DNA from: Meandrina meandrites
Lineage: Eukaryota; Cnidaria; Anthozoa; Scleractinia; Meandrinidae
Reading direction: 5' to 3'
Assembly: GCA_963693305.1 (NCBI GenBank)
Contig: OY855914.1
Coordinates: 13,049,783 to 13,113,782, forward strand
DNA length: 64,000 nt
Every line of letters begins with the position of its first letter. Position 1 is the stretch's first letter. The notes beneath the pieces are model-generated. The model was given only the letters and a program-made list of their open reading frames with translations. It had not been told where the DNA came from and did no database searches. Below are positions 45,366 to 58,700 of this stretch, one piece after another. The position numbers were made by a program, and so were the translations under genes.

Positions 45366-45746
45366 TTACGAATCAAGGAGATAATAAAAATGTAATAGAA
45401 AGAGCCATGTTTGTGTCTTTGGCACAATGCTGACAAAAACGGTTATTTAGGCCACCTTTTGCAATAGCCGTGCGCAACATTTTTGTCAATGCACCATCTG
45501 ATATCGCACAGAATTTGACTTTCTTCTACGGTTTATTCAGATAACGTTCCAGAAAAATGACTTCAAATACTTTTGTATTTATTGATCTTCCAAAAGAGAT
45601 GTAATTTGGACATGCGATGTTGGACTCATTGTGTCTTTCTCAGTAGAATTTATTAAAATTGCCAAAAAAGTGGTCATAGATTTTTGTTATTAACTTTTTT
45701 CTTAAGCAATGAAGATACTGTTCTCATTAAAATAATGAAACAAAGA

Positions 45747-46055
45747 ATGGGGGTCGCCGTGCTCGTTTAGAAGAAAATGACCATTTATTTCCCTGCCGAG
45801 CTTAACCTGAAGGAAATCCTGTAATGTTGTGTGTGCATGCGCTAAATGGCATGAGGAATTATGCGCAGCAAGGATGTGCAATGTAATTCCCAGGAATCAC
45901 CTTGACGTGATCCCGCTGAATTGCATTGCGTATCCTTGCTGCGCATGATTTTTCACGTCCATTTAGCGCACACACACGTTACAGGATTTCCTTCAGGTTA
46001 AGCTCGGCTGGGAAATAAATGGTCATTTTCTTCTAAACGAGCACGGTGACCCCAT
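45747..46055. mobile_element. Long foldback element, about 145-bp arms
   Basis: Left GGGGGTCGCCGTGCTCGTTT and right AAACGAGCACGGTGACCCC are inverted. Pairing runs with few mismatches through TGACCATTTATTTCCC, AGCTTAACCTGAAGGAAAT and GCGCAGCAAGGAT. The loop is only about 15-20 bp. A solo terminus (ACGAGCATGGTGACCCCCAT) lies at 46419-46440. Confidence 0.85.
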
Positions 46056-47137
46056 TTATAAATGCATCAGTTTAAATTACATACGGTTGATATTGCTATT
46101 AAAGAAAAGTTACTCTACTTTGAGATATAATTTTTTATTTGCATACTTTTAAAAGGACGTACTAGGTAGTCAGCTGCTTACGTGCGCACGCAGCAAAATC
46201 TTTAATTTCTTTCATAATCTTAATTCCAGTTCGATTAAAATAGTTTGTTTTATAGGTAAGATTAAAGTCTATTTTGTTGAACTCCTTCAACATCTTAATG
46301 CAAGAAATGATTTTTTCTAGAAATGATAGTTCCCTTTTCCAGATTACAAGGGTTCCTAATGTAAACCTTGTGGGTTATATCTTTACTAAATACTACAATA
46401 GCCATCCAGGTTGCACAAAAACGAGCATGGTGACCCCCATTTTGTATTGCATTATTGTAATGCTCATAACATAGTCATGAACTGGACCAAGTCTTAGAAA
46501 TTTTGATTACTGCTGCTGAAATCAGAACAATCCTGGTGGTTTGGAAATCTGATCTAAATTGGTATAGATTTTTATGATTTTATTTCTCCATTTTCTGCAT
46601 AGTTTTAGTTTCAGTTGAGAAGATATACCAAACACTCGAAGCTAGTGTTATATTTCCAAACACCTTGAAGTTTGTCAAAAATACTCCGCTGCGCATCATA
46701 TTTTCAATTCTCTCCTTGCTGTTTGGAAATGCAATCAAGCACTCTCTCATGTTTGATATATTACTTCTTACACTACCTAGAACTGAAAATAAGTCTTTTT
46801 TACTATGTGTATTATTAGATACAAGTGTTTAGCTCAATTTAGTAATTCATAAAGAAAATACAAACAAAATTCAGGGACTGCATTTGGGGTCACTGTTCTG
46901 CCATTTATCATGCATTTGCACGCCATAATTTTTACAACCCCAACAAATATAACAAGGCCACCCCCACTTAGTATACCTTCCAATGCAGTAAAAATGTGAA
47001 TTAAAACTGCCTATTGTAAGCTTGCATCTTTTTGAAGTTGCCAATTGAAAGTTTCTCTTGCGATTGTTCCACACAGCTGTGCCAAGCTTTTGACTTCATG
47101 AAGCGCATATGCAAAAGAAGCCTTTTTCTGCTTTCAA
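46056..47137. other. Intergenic, repeat fragments only
   Basis: No gene is supported. The stretch 46720-46770 (GTTTGGAAATGC, CTCTCTCATGTTTGATAT) resembles 17385-17425, in a GPKOW exon/intron edge region, suggesting a shared dispersed repeat. Confidence 0.5.
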
Positions 47138-47303
47138 TTAGCCTTTTCCAGGCATTCAGTTAGTGGGGAGCAGCATGAATAGTGGCGTGTGAAAAATGAG
47201 GGGACGGGTGTGGGGAGAAAGCGTCATTTTTCCGCTCGCCGTTCGTCATGCAATCCCAAATTTTGCGCTGCTCTCCACTAACCGAACACCTGGAACAGGC
47301 TAA
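47138..47303. mobile_element. Foldback MITE, about 166 bp
   Basis: TTAGCCTTTTCCAGGCATTC followed by GTTAGTGGGGAGCAGC pairs with GCTGCTCTCCACTAAC and the complementary right end. Arms are about 40 bp with several mismatches. Confidence 0.7.
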
Positions 47304-47657
47304 CTTTCAAGCAGTAAAATTGATACATAATTTTTAAAAAAGTGGCCATTATATAATTTTGGCGAGTTATTCATTATCATTTAAATTATTTAATAATTTT
47401 ACCACATTTCTTTAAATAATAATTGCCATCTCTCATCCTTGATTAATCACCTCTTCCCCACCCCCTTCTTGGTGTATTTGAACAATTGCCCCTCCCCACC
47501 TCAAATATCTGCCCCACACCATGCTCCAAAATTTCCCTGGACACAATATTTGATATAATGTCAAGGTTTTTGTCCAGCAATGATTTGTAACCTGTCACCA
47601 GGACAATGTTACAAGCTAAAAAGAAGTTGTGAGTTCAAAAAATCAATATTTATATTA

Positions 47658-48057
47658 CAGGAGAACCCCTATTAAGGGGCCACCCTCGGGGAAATAGCAA
47701 CTGGCCACTTAATAGAGGTTGGCTGCTTAATAGGGGTTCGTCAGAAATTAGCATAAGGTCTTTTAAAAAGGTTACGTTATTTCAATACAAAATAGCGTGA
47801 AAAGGAATCACGGAACCACATAAAGATGACAATAAACCTGTGTTTGAATGATTTTATCAGCCATCACTTTCTTTTTTAGACTCTTGTCTGTCTGAACTTG
47901 TTGAAAACAAAGCCAAACATTAGATATTACATTCTTGCTGGCCACTAAATAGGGGCAAAAACAATAGAATAGGGGTGGATGTTTAAAAAGGGTCTTATTT
48001 ACAGTATTATACTAACAACAGATTTTAATAACAGGCCACTTAATAGGGGTTTGACTG
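47658..48057. mobile_element. Non-autonomous pogo/Tc1-mariner-like element, TA target
   Basis: CAGGAGAACCCCTATTAAGG at the left and the inverse of CAGTCAAACCCCTATTAAGTG at the right, each bounded by TA. Internal copies of CCACTTAATAGGGG recur. A 400-bp element without transposase lies just past the 3' end of TAF1C. Confidence 0.75.
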
Positions 48058-48127
48058 TAATTTCAATATCAATACAGACAGAAAACAGTTTTTTTCAAAG
48101 CAAACTTATTATTTTTTAATAATCATC

Positions 48128-51100
48128 CTAAAAGCCCATAACATGACGAGTTTGTTTTCTTTCAGTTTTCATCTTTGGTGGATTGTCCACAGGTTGTGAT
48201 TTAGATGGTGTACTTTGTTTCTGAGGTGAACTTTCATGAACATTATCTGCATTGTTACTAATGTATGAAGATGACGCATTCTTTGAAAGCGGAGTTGTTT
48301 CTTCTTGTACAGTTCTCTCCTGTATTCCAGGCAGATTTTCTGCCTGTTGGTCACCTGATAAGAACACTGGTATTGGTTCATTGCTATTCCAATTCACCCA
48401 CAGACTTTTACTTAGAGGATCAGTAGCCATCTTCAAGTCTGGAAAAATCCCAAGATCTTTGATGTGATGTTGAATGCTCAAACTGCTTCTAGTAACAACC
48501 TCATGACTCTGCTGATTCTTCACAAGGTTCAAACCCCAACTTATTTCCACACCACACCTTTTACAAATGCTTGATTCTGACAATGCTTGGTCCAGTTCTG
48601 TGATTTTCTTGCCCTGCCTATCATTGCACAATACACAACAGGAATGAGGCTCAGGCAAAGAATTCAAATCATGACAAAGCAGTCTCTTATCAGTCTCGAC
48701 ATACTCAACTTGGCATGGCGCAGTTTTCACAAAAATATCTTTGTGATGATCAGCAATGCTGATCCATTTTTGACATAAAATCTTAGCTTCAGGGCCAAGC
48801 TCGTTACTCTTCAATGTACCATTCTCTCCCTGTGAATCTTTGTTATTTTGCAAAACAAATGGCTGGTAAAACAAGTCCCCAAGAGATGATATCTGAAACA
48901 CGGTAAAACCCTTCTGTGGATGGGAGGTGTGCGTCATGGTACAGACACCTATCAGTGGTTGTGAAAGCCGTGAAGCAGTCGCTGGTGAGAATGCAAGGTC
49001 ACCGCTGAGTCCTGTGTAATACCACTCATCATATGACGACACCTGCAAATACAAAATAACAAAGATGGTCAGGAAGTCCTTGTTATCTGTCATCTGTACA
49101 TAACAGATATTTAGCATGTTTTATCTATTGCAAAATGTAATGCAACACTACAAACTATTACCTACACAAGTTCCTTGTTCAATTTCCCATCACTTCCAGG
49201 GCAGTAGGCAGGATTTTGCATGGGTAGGAGAAAGCACCGGAAGCATGAATGTCTAGGGGGAATCCAGGGGTATTTTTCCCCAGGAAATGTTGAAAAAATC
49301 AAGTTGTTGAAGTCCACTTTTCCTGCATCCTGAGAGTCATTTTCCTCCCTGTAAGTGGGTGTGGATGCACCCATCGCATCCCCCATGCCTACGGCCCTGA
49401 CCTCAAGAATTCCACTTCCCATCCTCTGCTCTCCTGGTCTCCTTTGCACCTGTTTTTTGGGATGTCACACACGCTCCCAAAAAAAGTTACCAGAAGGAGA
49501 CTACTTTCCTCCCAATATATAATTCTTACTCCCTGTCCTCCTCCCTATATTAATTAGATTCTGTTTTGTGTTATCCAGATTAACCAAGGTCTCTGTATTG
49601 TGTCATCAGCCTGAGTAGCCTTTCACTGATAGCAGCTAGTGTCAAGTGTTCAACTTACCTTCCATGGGAGGGATGTTGACTGAGGTGGTGAATATTGCTG
49701 ATTGGTGATAAGTGGAAATGAACATTCTGCTTGGACTTGGCTTTGTGAATACTGAAAGCAGTGTGTCTGTCTATGATTTGAGCCAGATGTAACCAAGACT
49801 GTGTCATCGCATTCAGGGACTGCATTGCAAGCAACATCAATCAACTGAACAGGATCTTCATTATGGTGTCTCCACTTAAGGACAGGGTGATGAAGAAATC
49901 TATCATCTAGAAGCATGAGCGACTGATCTGTGGCTAATACATAGTGATGGCTATTTTCAGGGTGACGCTGAATGGCAGATATACACTCAAAGGAGTCAAC
50001 TTGACTTGATGGGATGGAGAAGAATAACCTTTGGAATAACGTCGCTACCTGTGGAACAACAATATTGAAATGGTTAACGCAAACTTCTGTTAGCATCCAA
50101 ACAAACAAACAAACTGGGCAATTATTAAAGCAGCCCATTAGTTATAAAGTTTAAAACTCTTGGAGGCATGCACGGTGGCCTTTCTTATTAGTTCTACATG
50201 TATTAACTTCTCTATCTTTGAAGGCTTCTTGTAATAAAAGAATTAGAAGCTTTCTGTTGTTCAAATTTTTTTGACCTGCTCTGCCAATCAGTTTTCCAGT
50301 GCTGTTGCTGTGTACAGATCTGTACTGAAGCTTCATATAGGCATTATTAAAAAACAAACATTATTTACAGTAAGGTTCAGATCCAGAAATGTTGGGTAGT
50401 GCAACATTACCATTGAAAAAACAACTACTAACTATACCTCAATAAAACAAACATTTTGGTTGTTTTTCTACAAATTTGTTATATCAAGGTGACTGATGAA
50501 CCCTCAATATAATGTACAAATCTCCCCAGTCCCTTGGCATTTCATTGAAATCGAGGTTCCACTGCGAGTACTTTTAAGCTGGTACCTTAAAAATGTACTA
50601 GGCAATGATAAGAGAAAAATATCATAATGGTTGGCACAAAAGAACACGTCTACCATTATTAAACTAAAATTACTTACTCTAAAATCCAATAAATCCACTC
50701 CTTTTGCATCTGCCATTGCAATGCATCGAGGATTTGCAGCAAAGACACACTGGTACCAAGGAGAATCTTTACTGTCAACGTGATTAGCTTGATGTATAGT
50801 CCTCAGAGAGTGGTCACATGACCAAAGGTATACTCCACCTGTTTCAGTGACAGTGATGCCTTCTCCAGGAATGTATGGGTTTACAGCAATACACATGGCT
50901 TGTTTAGTAAGTGCTAATGTCTCAAGAGGCTTTAGGGATAGCTAAGGAGGAACAGTGAGTTAATAAAATTATTAATTACAATTTAAATGCCAGGAGAATT
51001 AAGTAAGGTTAACCTCGAGACAGTGCTGGTTAGGAGTCACCCCACTACACAGCTCTTGAGTTACCTCTGAGCCATCTGACACTAGGGATGCCTTGTGATT

Positions 51101-52537
51101 TGTGTTCACATTCACTTGCTTGGCTGGACTTCCAAGTAATGCCATTTTGCCAGCTTAGTTGTCAAACTTCTTCCCTCTCCACCCTCCCTCTGGTACATGT
51201 AAGTATTGGGTCATATCTTGCTGACTTCTACAGGCTGCTTTTACAGTGGTTAAGGTTAAGTCTGTATACGAGCCTAGTGGCCCATTAGGCTGGAGCTTAT
51301 CCCGGTTTTCATAGCATGAAGAGACTAGGAGTATTTTTACTCCCCCTGTGGATGGAATGCAAGTCCATCACAGGGTTACCCCCAGCAGTAAATTTGCCAG
51401 TACCCATTTATACACCTAGCTAGGTGGAGAGAGGTACTATGAGAGTAAAGTATCTTGTCCAAGAACACAACAGATTGACCCTGGCCAGGGCTTGAACCCA
51501 AACCACTTGATCTGGAGTCCAGTGCACTAACCATTAGGCCACCATGCCTCCCACCTTCACAATAAGCTTGGGTAACCTGCAGCTTTGCTTACTTTTATGC
51601 CTTCAGAAGCACTTGGCAAACTTTGAAAGAATGAGCAATGGTACTGTGATCTCACTCCAACAATAATGTTGCTATGACTGTAAGCAGCAACGTCAATCTG
51701 CCTTATTCTGCCTTGAACTGCAAACTGCTGTTTTAAAAGGACTGGCTGTAAAGGTGATAAATTGCTTATTTCTGCACCTTCAAATTCCACGGACCGTGAG
51801 ATGTGCGAAAAGTTCAGAACATCTAAACCAGGACCACCTGGATACATCAGCAGTCCCTGATGGTCTGTCTCTAAAGTATAACAAGCCAAACAATTTCCCA
51901 AGAAAGTGTCATAGTGGAATCGTGGTATTTCCAAAGCATGGCTTTCTTGGGAAAGATTATACAACAGCACAGGAGAGAGATCTGGTAAGGCACTTGCTAA
52001 ATACTTGACTACTCGGGCACAATTACTATTCTGATTAGTATAAGATTGGCGAAAGTTAGAACACAGTTTGCACGAGCTCTCTTTCCGCTTCCAAGGCAAG
52101 AAAGAATTTGACTTGAGCATATCACAGGTGTTCCATGGATAACAATTCATGTCGTCTTGCACAAGTTCTGCAACAGTCGAGTACATGATATCAGGGTGAT
52201 CAGCCGAAAAGTTATTCACATGCACACTACACTTTTCAAAACGTTTGTGACCTCTATAGGAACGTCCCCTTAATTGATAGTCAAACAGAGTTTCCTCTGG
52301 AATGGACAAAGAACGTTGATTAGGTTCCAGGAAAGGCAAACTCAGTTGGTTTGCAGTTAGTCGCTGAAATTCCGAGCTATGACACTGTTTCGAGTGTATA
52401 ACGAGCTTTTTACCATGTTCGTCCAAATCTATGTTTAACATTGAAGGGCTACCATAGTCAACAAATGACTGGGAAACGTTCTCCTCGCCACAGAAAGGAA
52501 AGTTGTATCCTTGAAATCCGTGTTTTCTTGCCGCCAT
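48128..52537 (-). CDS. TAF1C: TAF1C: TBP-associated factor of RNA polymerase I, subunit C (837 aa)
   Basis: Subunit of SL1/TIF-IB, the factor that places TBP on rRNA gene promoters in the nucleolus (family knowledge). Four exons, all phase 0: 52537-51593, 50941-50678, 50048-49659, 49042-48128, giving 2514 bases. The length is close to the 869-residue human protein. Recognisable stretches in order: VQGRIRQIDV, VGVRSQYHCSFF, NPYIPGEGITVTETGGVYLW, NPRCIAMADAKGVDLLD, SLMLLDDRFLHHPVLKW, TVFQISSLGDLFYQP, and a basic C-terminus ending MGF as in vertebrates. The middle part looks like a degenerate WD/beta-propeller. The C-terminal third has CXXC-type pairs (CVLCNDRQG, CKRCG), possibly a metal site (inference). 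The start is the MAARKHG methionine; an in-frame ATG 20 codons upstream is less likely. Head-to-head with UPF2. Confidence 0.92.
51255..51555 (-). mobile_element. tRNA-derived SINE, family 1, copy 4
   Basis: Full-length copy in the first TAF1C intron, in the same orientation as the gene. It contains AGGAGTATTTTTACTCCC, GGGTTACCCCCAGCAGTAAA and the tRNA-like head ending TAGGCCACCATGCCTCCC. No clear target duplication was seen. Confidence 0.88.
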
Positions 52538-52742
52538 TTTTGATCCGTAAGCGAAAATGTTGAAAAGGGTCTGGTGTCTAACGCGGCACCAGGTCACGAA
52601 AGCTGTTCAACTCACGGAAATCTTGACTGCGGAGGCGTTAAAAAGATGGCGGATAAAAACTTTCCTTTTTTAGCGTCATTGCTAGCGCATTGACCCACTT
52701 TTCCCTCGATGTGGAAAGGAAAGAAAGGGTTATCCATATTCC
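52538..52742. promoter_or_regulatory. Bidirectional promoter between TAF1C and UPF2
   Basis: Only 205 bp separate the two start codons, so both promoters and 5' UTRs must overlap. No TATA box is evident. Contains AAGATGGCGG near 52643 and GCCGCCATTTT at the TAF1C start, YY1-like words common in housekeeping promoters (inference). Confidence 0.65.
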
Positions 52743-55700
52743 ATGAATGAGGAAAAAAGGAAGGCAGAATGTGGGGAAGCGGAGCAAATTTCTGAGATCA
52801 AAAAGTGTGCAGTTGGATGTACGCGCGAAGCGGTGGAAAACACAGGCAAAGTAAAGGAAGAGAAAGCTCAAAACCTTAACAGCCTGACTCCAGAAAATGA
52901 AACTACTGCAAGTATGGAGAAAGCCAAAAGGTATTTAATGAATAAATATAGGCTAAGGGGGTTTAACCCAAGCGCTAATTATGTACATTCAGTTCCAATG
53001 TAGCTTCTGTCGATAGCAGGTACAAAGTATAGTAACAGCTGAACATATAAAATTGATCGCATTACTGCGCTTCGTCGCTTAAAATTACGTTTACGAGAAG
53101 TAAATACACTGCGTATAATTTTTCTGGTTATTTTATAACAGCGCTATATAAAAAATAATCGTTGGATATGAGCTTAAAGCTGACAAACATAAACTTAAAT
53201 AAGATAAAGCTTGTAAATAAACTTGGGAAAAATCAACTTGTTTTGACGTGTTTCATTTTCATAAAGCTTAAATGCGATTTTGAAATAAATCATATATAAT
53301 GGTATATTTTGTTTGCTGGACCAGGATGATTGTACAGTTTTTGAAAGTCGATTTGATGTGGTACAGCTGTAGGTGTTGTTTGTAAGATACAAGACACAGC
53401 CCAGAGGTTAACATGATGAATCTACCAGCTGGAGTTTAAGGACCCTTAAGCTTTATACAATTTGAATGATTAAGTTGAAAATTAGGGATATAATAAGAAA
53501 AAGCGACTATGATGATTTATCATGATGACGAAAGGGTAAATACATGGTAATGTTAAAGTACACATCAGACATTTTTTTAGCTGGAGCAGGAAGATGTGGG
53601 GGAGGGAGGGGGGAGTGGGCCTTTGGTAATCATTGGTCATGTGACCACCTTAAGATAATTTGGAGAAATACATCTGGAATAGTCAGAGAATGTATCTATA
53701 GAAATGGGCTAGCACAGGGTGTGTTTTTGGCTGCTTGTTCAAAATTATAAGGATTTGTATGAGAAGAACTTCAGTCTTGTCATCCAGTGATGCTCTAGTG
53801 CTCATTTCAAGTCCGTATAAATTTTCAAATTTCCAAACTTCTATAAAATCTCTTCCTTGTAGCCACGAGTCTTGATCTTTATAGGTTTCAGTATAGACCT
53901 GATTAAAGAATCGTTGAGCCATGAAAAGCATAAACCATGGATGTTCCGACCCAAACGTTTACTGGGAAATTGGAAAAAAATAATTCCCATCTGTAACAGA
54001 ATAAACATAATAATAAAATAGGTTGTATAACTCTTGCTTTTAAGGCTCTCAAAGAACGAAGATATCTTGATTATATCAATAAAAGGAATATTACCTGGCA
54101 TGCCAATGCTGCCTACCCAGGATTCCATTGGGTCATGTCGTGCATGGTTTAGGCTTTTCACATTGTCAATGTTTCTTCAATTAGGTATAAACTATAAGTT
54201 GTGACCTTACAATGTAATATCCATGCCATATAGTTACATGTAATCACAATTCTGAATCAAGTAAATTTTCAAACTAAAACTGCGACTTAACTCTGGATTC
54301 ATTAGCAGTCTTGATTCTCGCTACTCTTTGGATGGGATGCTAGTCCAATAACAGGATACTCGCCAGCATTCTGTCAGCAGGTTGCCCCAAAATCCACTAA
54401 CTACCCATTTATACTCCTGGGCAGAGAAAGGCACTGTGAGAGTTTCTTCCCTGCTGCCAAATGATCTTGTTATCTGCAGTTTGTATATATTTATTTACAA
54501 ACTTGTACAGCAAACCCGAACATTTACAGTACAATGTCATGCACACATGATAATTATCCATTCAAAATATTCTCCATTTCTGGTTGGCTAATTCCAGCTA
54601 ACTGGTTAGCATCGACCAAATTTGGAAGACATTTCTATTATTGGATGATTGGCACCAAACTTTCAATAATAGAAAAAATATTGGACAAATGACTTCATGC
54701 AACAACGGCTTTGATTCAGTAGTTCTAGAAAGCGTGAAAACTCTAAATTATTAATACTGGTAGGTAATAAATATAGCAAAAACACAAAAAAGTTACGGAG
54801 AAAATTCACTTGGCTTTTGAAGCTTATCTTCAGGAGAAAAACATCCAAAATCCAGCAAAATTGGCCATAGTCTTAAGGGCATTTTCTGCTGTTTTTAGAG
54901 CTCTGGAAATATTTTGAATGAATAATAAAACAGCTGTAATTATTGAATTTGGCTTTCGTATGATATGAAGAATTATTCAGATCAAGGAGAGGATTACATC
55001 CTCCTTGATCTGCATAATAATATTCTTCATATCATATTCAGCCTCATCCAATAATATTGCTAATTGTGTAACATAATTTAGCTTCTGTTAGCAATAATAA
55101 ATTTATTTTAATTTCAGTGAGGAGGAGGTAAAGACTGCTACTAACAAGCAAGAAGATGCCAAGGTAAAACTTACAGTTACTGTGTCAATCAGTCGGTCGG
55201 TTGGTCCGTCTGTCCGTCCGTCCCTCCATCTGTCAGTCGGTCCATCGGTCCGTCAATCAATCAATCAGTCAGACAGTCAGTCAATCAATAGACCGTTTTC
55301 ATTTTCTTGGTATTGGACTGGAACTAACCTGCAATGGAGGCTTATGCAGGGGAATGCCATTAAAAAGAGCTTCATGTGATTTGCATTTGACAACTAAGAT
55401 TCCCCGTATTAGCCTCCTTTCAAGCTAGTTCCAGTCCAATACTGAGAATATGAAAATGGTGTATTATATCCTATTGGTAGCTATATATAGGCAAGTGAAC
55501 CACTTTGTGGTTGGCAAGTGTTCAGCGATTTGCATCCTTCACTGGCACGGTTGCCACAGTTCATTAGCAATAGTCAGCATCATCTTGACGGGCTCACCTC
55601 ATATCACGTGCTTGAAACTTACATCTCTTCTTGCATCTCTTTTGATCAAAGTGGTGTGTTCAGGCGTTTGTTATTTGCCATCCCCTGCCCTTCCCATCCC

Positions 55701-58700
55701 TAGGTGTTGTTGGGATGGGTGTTTTCTTGTTATCAGAGTTAGCTCCATTATTAATTACTTTTTTTTTTCCACTGAATATATCTTTTGTTGAGTGTAACTG
55801 GTTCGCAGGTGTGTATGGGGTCCTTCTTTGTGGGCATGTGCAGGGGCTTGTGGCTGGGTCATGGACGCTGCAGCCGACATGGGTGGTTACTTTGGGAACA
55901 TGCTGCAGACCAGCCTCTGGCATTTCCAGGGCACCTAATTGCGCCGAACATTGTTAACATCTGTACTATGGGACTTCATCACAGATGGGCAAATTTCTGC
56001 CAGCCATTGTCCAATGACAAACCATTATTTCTAGCTCTATCTATCTTTTAAGTGTCATTGGTTTTTATTTGTTTAGGATGAGAATAATGTAGAGGGTAAC
56101 AAAGGGAATGAGGAAGATGATGAAGAGGAGCTAAGAAAAGAGGAGGAAGAAATGGTATGTTCAAGAAGTTCATAGCATGCAACATGCAAGCTTGTTGCAA
56201 TAATTAATTTTGCTATGTCACAGAAAGTGGAACTGAGTTCTGCTCTTTGAAACTGTTACTGATGCTTCCTGTAATTGACTTTGCCTATTTTAAAAATGTT
56301 AGTTTTTTTGTACTGATTTGTTTAAAATAAACAAAACTGAATATCTTTTACGTTCAGAGGATTGGAACTGATTTGTTTTAGATATCATACTTTGTGAATT
56401 TTTGTCATTATTCCAGCAACAAGCCTTGAAAGAAGCACAAGAGCTAGTTGAGCAAAAGCTTGCAATGCGAGAGAAGAATCTGGCTGCTGTAGGTTAGTAA
56501 CATGCTTCTTTGTTGTTATATAGTATTTGATCTGGCACCTGGCAAGGTTTAATGATATATTAAGCTTATTACGGTTTAGTCTGCTAGTGAAAATTTATGC
56601 AATTAAAGGTTTTTTCCAGTCTAAGAGAAAAGAAATTGACAGTAAATTATTGTTTGGTGGAAGGGGGGAGGGGAAGGGAGAGGGATAGATTTCAAGGTGT
56701 TTGGAATAGCAAAAAAATGAACTGTGTCTAGACTTTTGTCACTCATTGCAGGTGACATACTGGTATGTTATGCATACATTTCAAACTTAAGTCTCTTTTG
56801 TCCAATGTCAGATGATTTGAGGCACTGCTGTTTTTACAATGTGGCCACATTTCTGGGATTTTCTTTGACTCTTACCGACATTTACTCATAATTTTGTTCG
56901 CATTGTCATACAGTCTAAATCAGTTGGTACACTGACTTTTATAATATAGCATGCATGCTGGCCCTATCTAATTCCCATTGAGCCATGGACCATATGCATG
57001 GCCGTGCGTATACCGGTAATAAAAAAAATTACAAGATTTTAGCCCTGTCAAGTTTTACAGCTGCGAGTTCCCGCTGCTCTCTTTCTGATAGTACAGTGGA
57101 ACCCCGCTCTACGCACACCCTGATATTACGGACAGTTTCGTTTGTCCTGGCGAAAAGTTATATTTTCTCTAAAATTAACCCACTTATTATGGACTCCGTT
57201 AATATGCCATTGGACAATGGACACCATTCTATGTCCCGATTGACAAACTCTTATACATCGCCAACCTCGCTTTACGGACACTCTGTGCACTGTCTATTAT
57301 CATTGTCATGCACGATTATAAGCTATTCGTCTGAGAGTACCAGGGAGGGTGGGGGGTGTGAACAATGTTTAAATGCTGTTAAAATGTGTGCTTAATTCCT
57401 TGTATAAAGTTAAGTCGTGGACTTATTCATTAAGTGATTTCAAGAAAAGTAATACAAAATTAATTTTAGTCTGAGAGTATGATAATTGACCATAAAGGTT
57501 CCATATTTTAAGTTTACAGTTACAGAACAATAATATTAAAGCAACGTTCTGCAGCCGTAAAAATGTCTGCATTAGTCTTTGTATCGATTAAACATGTGTC
57601 CGTGACTTTTTATCTAAGAGTCTGCTTAATACAGACACCCCAATAATACGGACACTTTGGCATGTCCCTTCGGTGAAGGAGTTAACACGGTTCCACTGTA
57701 CAGCAACTAAATGGGAGAAAATAGTGAAGAACTTTCAAATTTTTGTCTTGGCATACATGAGCTGCAGCAAATTCTAGAGGAAAGGCATCAAGGGCAGTGA
57801 AAAAGGCAATAATCTTTGTTTGACAGCATTCAGTTGTAACCATTTCTAAAGGTATTAAAGCCTCTAGCCAAGTGGCTCATACTTTTCAGATCATATCCTG
57901 GTAAACTTCTGTAGCATTAGGTGACTAGGAGTATTTCTGTTCCTTCCATGTAATTCCATTGTTTAATTTGCAGATCAGCGACCTGAGGAGTCTTACTTTA
58001 AAGGAAAGGACTCCTCTGTGAAGAAAAATTCTGCATTTATCAAGAAACTGGTATGTGCATGTAGTGAATTTACTAGCTGTAAGGTTCATTACATATGAAA
58101 TGCCCGATTCCCTCTATGGCGCGCGCCTGCAGGGATTCACGGTAGTTGTATTCATCGTTGCTAAGTTTCGTGCATGGTTTGATGAATACATATACCATGA
58201 TTCCCTGCAGGCGCGCGCCATAGAGGGAATCGGGCATTATTGTATGTAGTAACGTGTTCAGGCAAGCAAATTTACACAGTCACTACATGTTTTGCTCTGC
58301 ATTGATCAAGTTTTCAACCAGCATTAAGGTATAATTATTTATTCAAAAATATTGTATTAATATTTTATACTGCTCCAGAGAAGACTGTTAGAACTACTTG
58401 TATGCTCAGTATGTATGCTTAGCTGAGCTTCCCACATTGTATAACTACTGAACTCAAGACAAGTAAAACCATACCTTTGAAAATAATATATTTATATTTA
58501 GTGATAGTAATTGGACTGAGTGGAGTACAATTCAGTGTGTGAGGCCGATTTGAAATTGTAAGCAAGATTACTCCCTGAATTTTAGGACACGAGGTCCAAT
58601 TATGGTAAATATTTTGAGGGTAGAAAGGCTTTGAGAAGTTCTTTATTTTGGAAAAAGTAAATGGTATATTCTTCATTCAGTTTTCCAAATAGAAGGAAAA

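Noticed and set aside
49162..49449. 95-codon minus-strand frame between TAF1C exons 3 and 4 as an extra exon
   Set aside because: Exons 3 and 4 already join in phase with continuous TAF1C similarity, and the frame lacks suitable splice sites.
55800..55945. GC-rich segment resembling the Ngaro B repeats (GGGGCTTGTGGCTGGGT)
   Set aside because: Only short, low-complexity similarity; the B-repeat end GCGACGCAGG is absent.
56985..57395. 136-codon open frame
   Set aside because: It lies across the left half of the pogo-like element in a UPF2 intron and has no transposase motifs.
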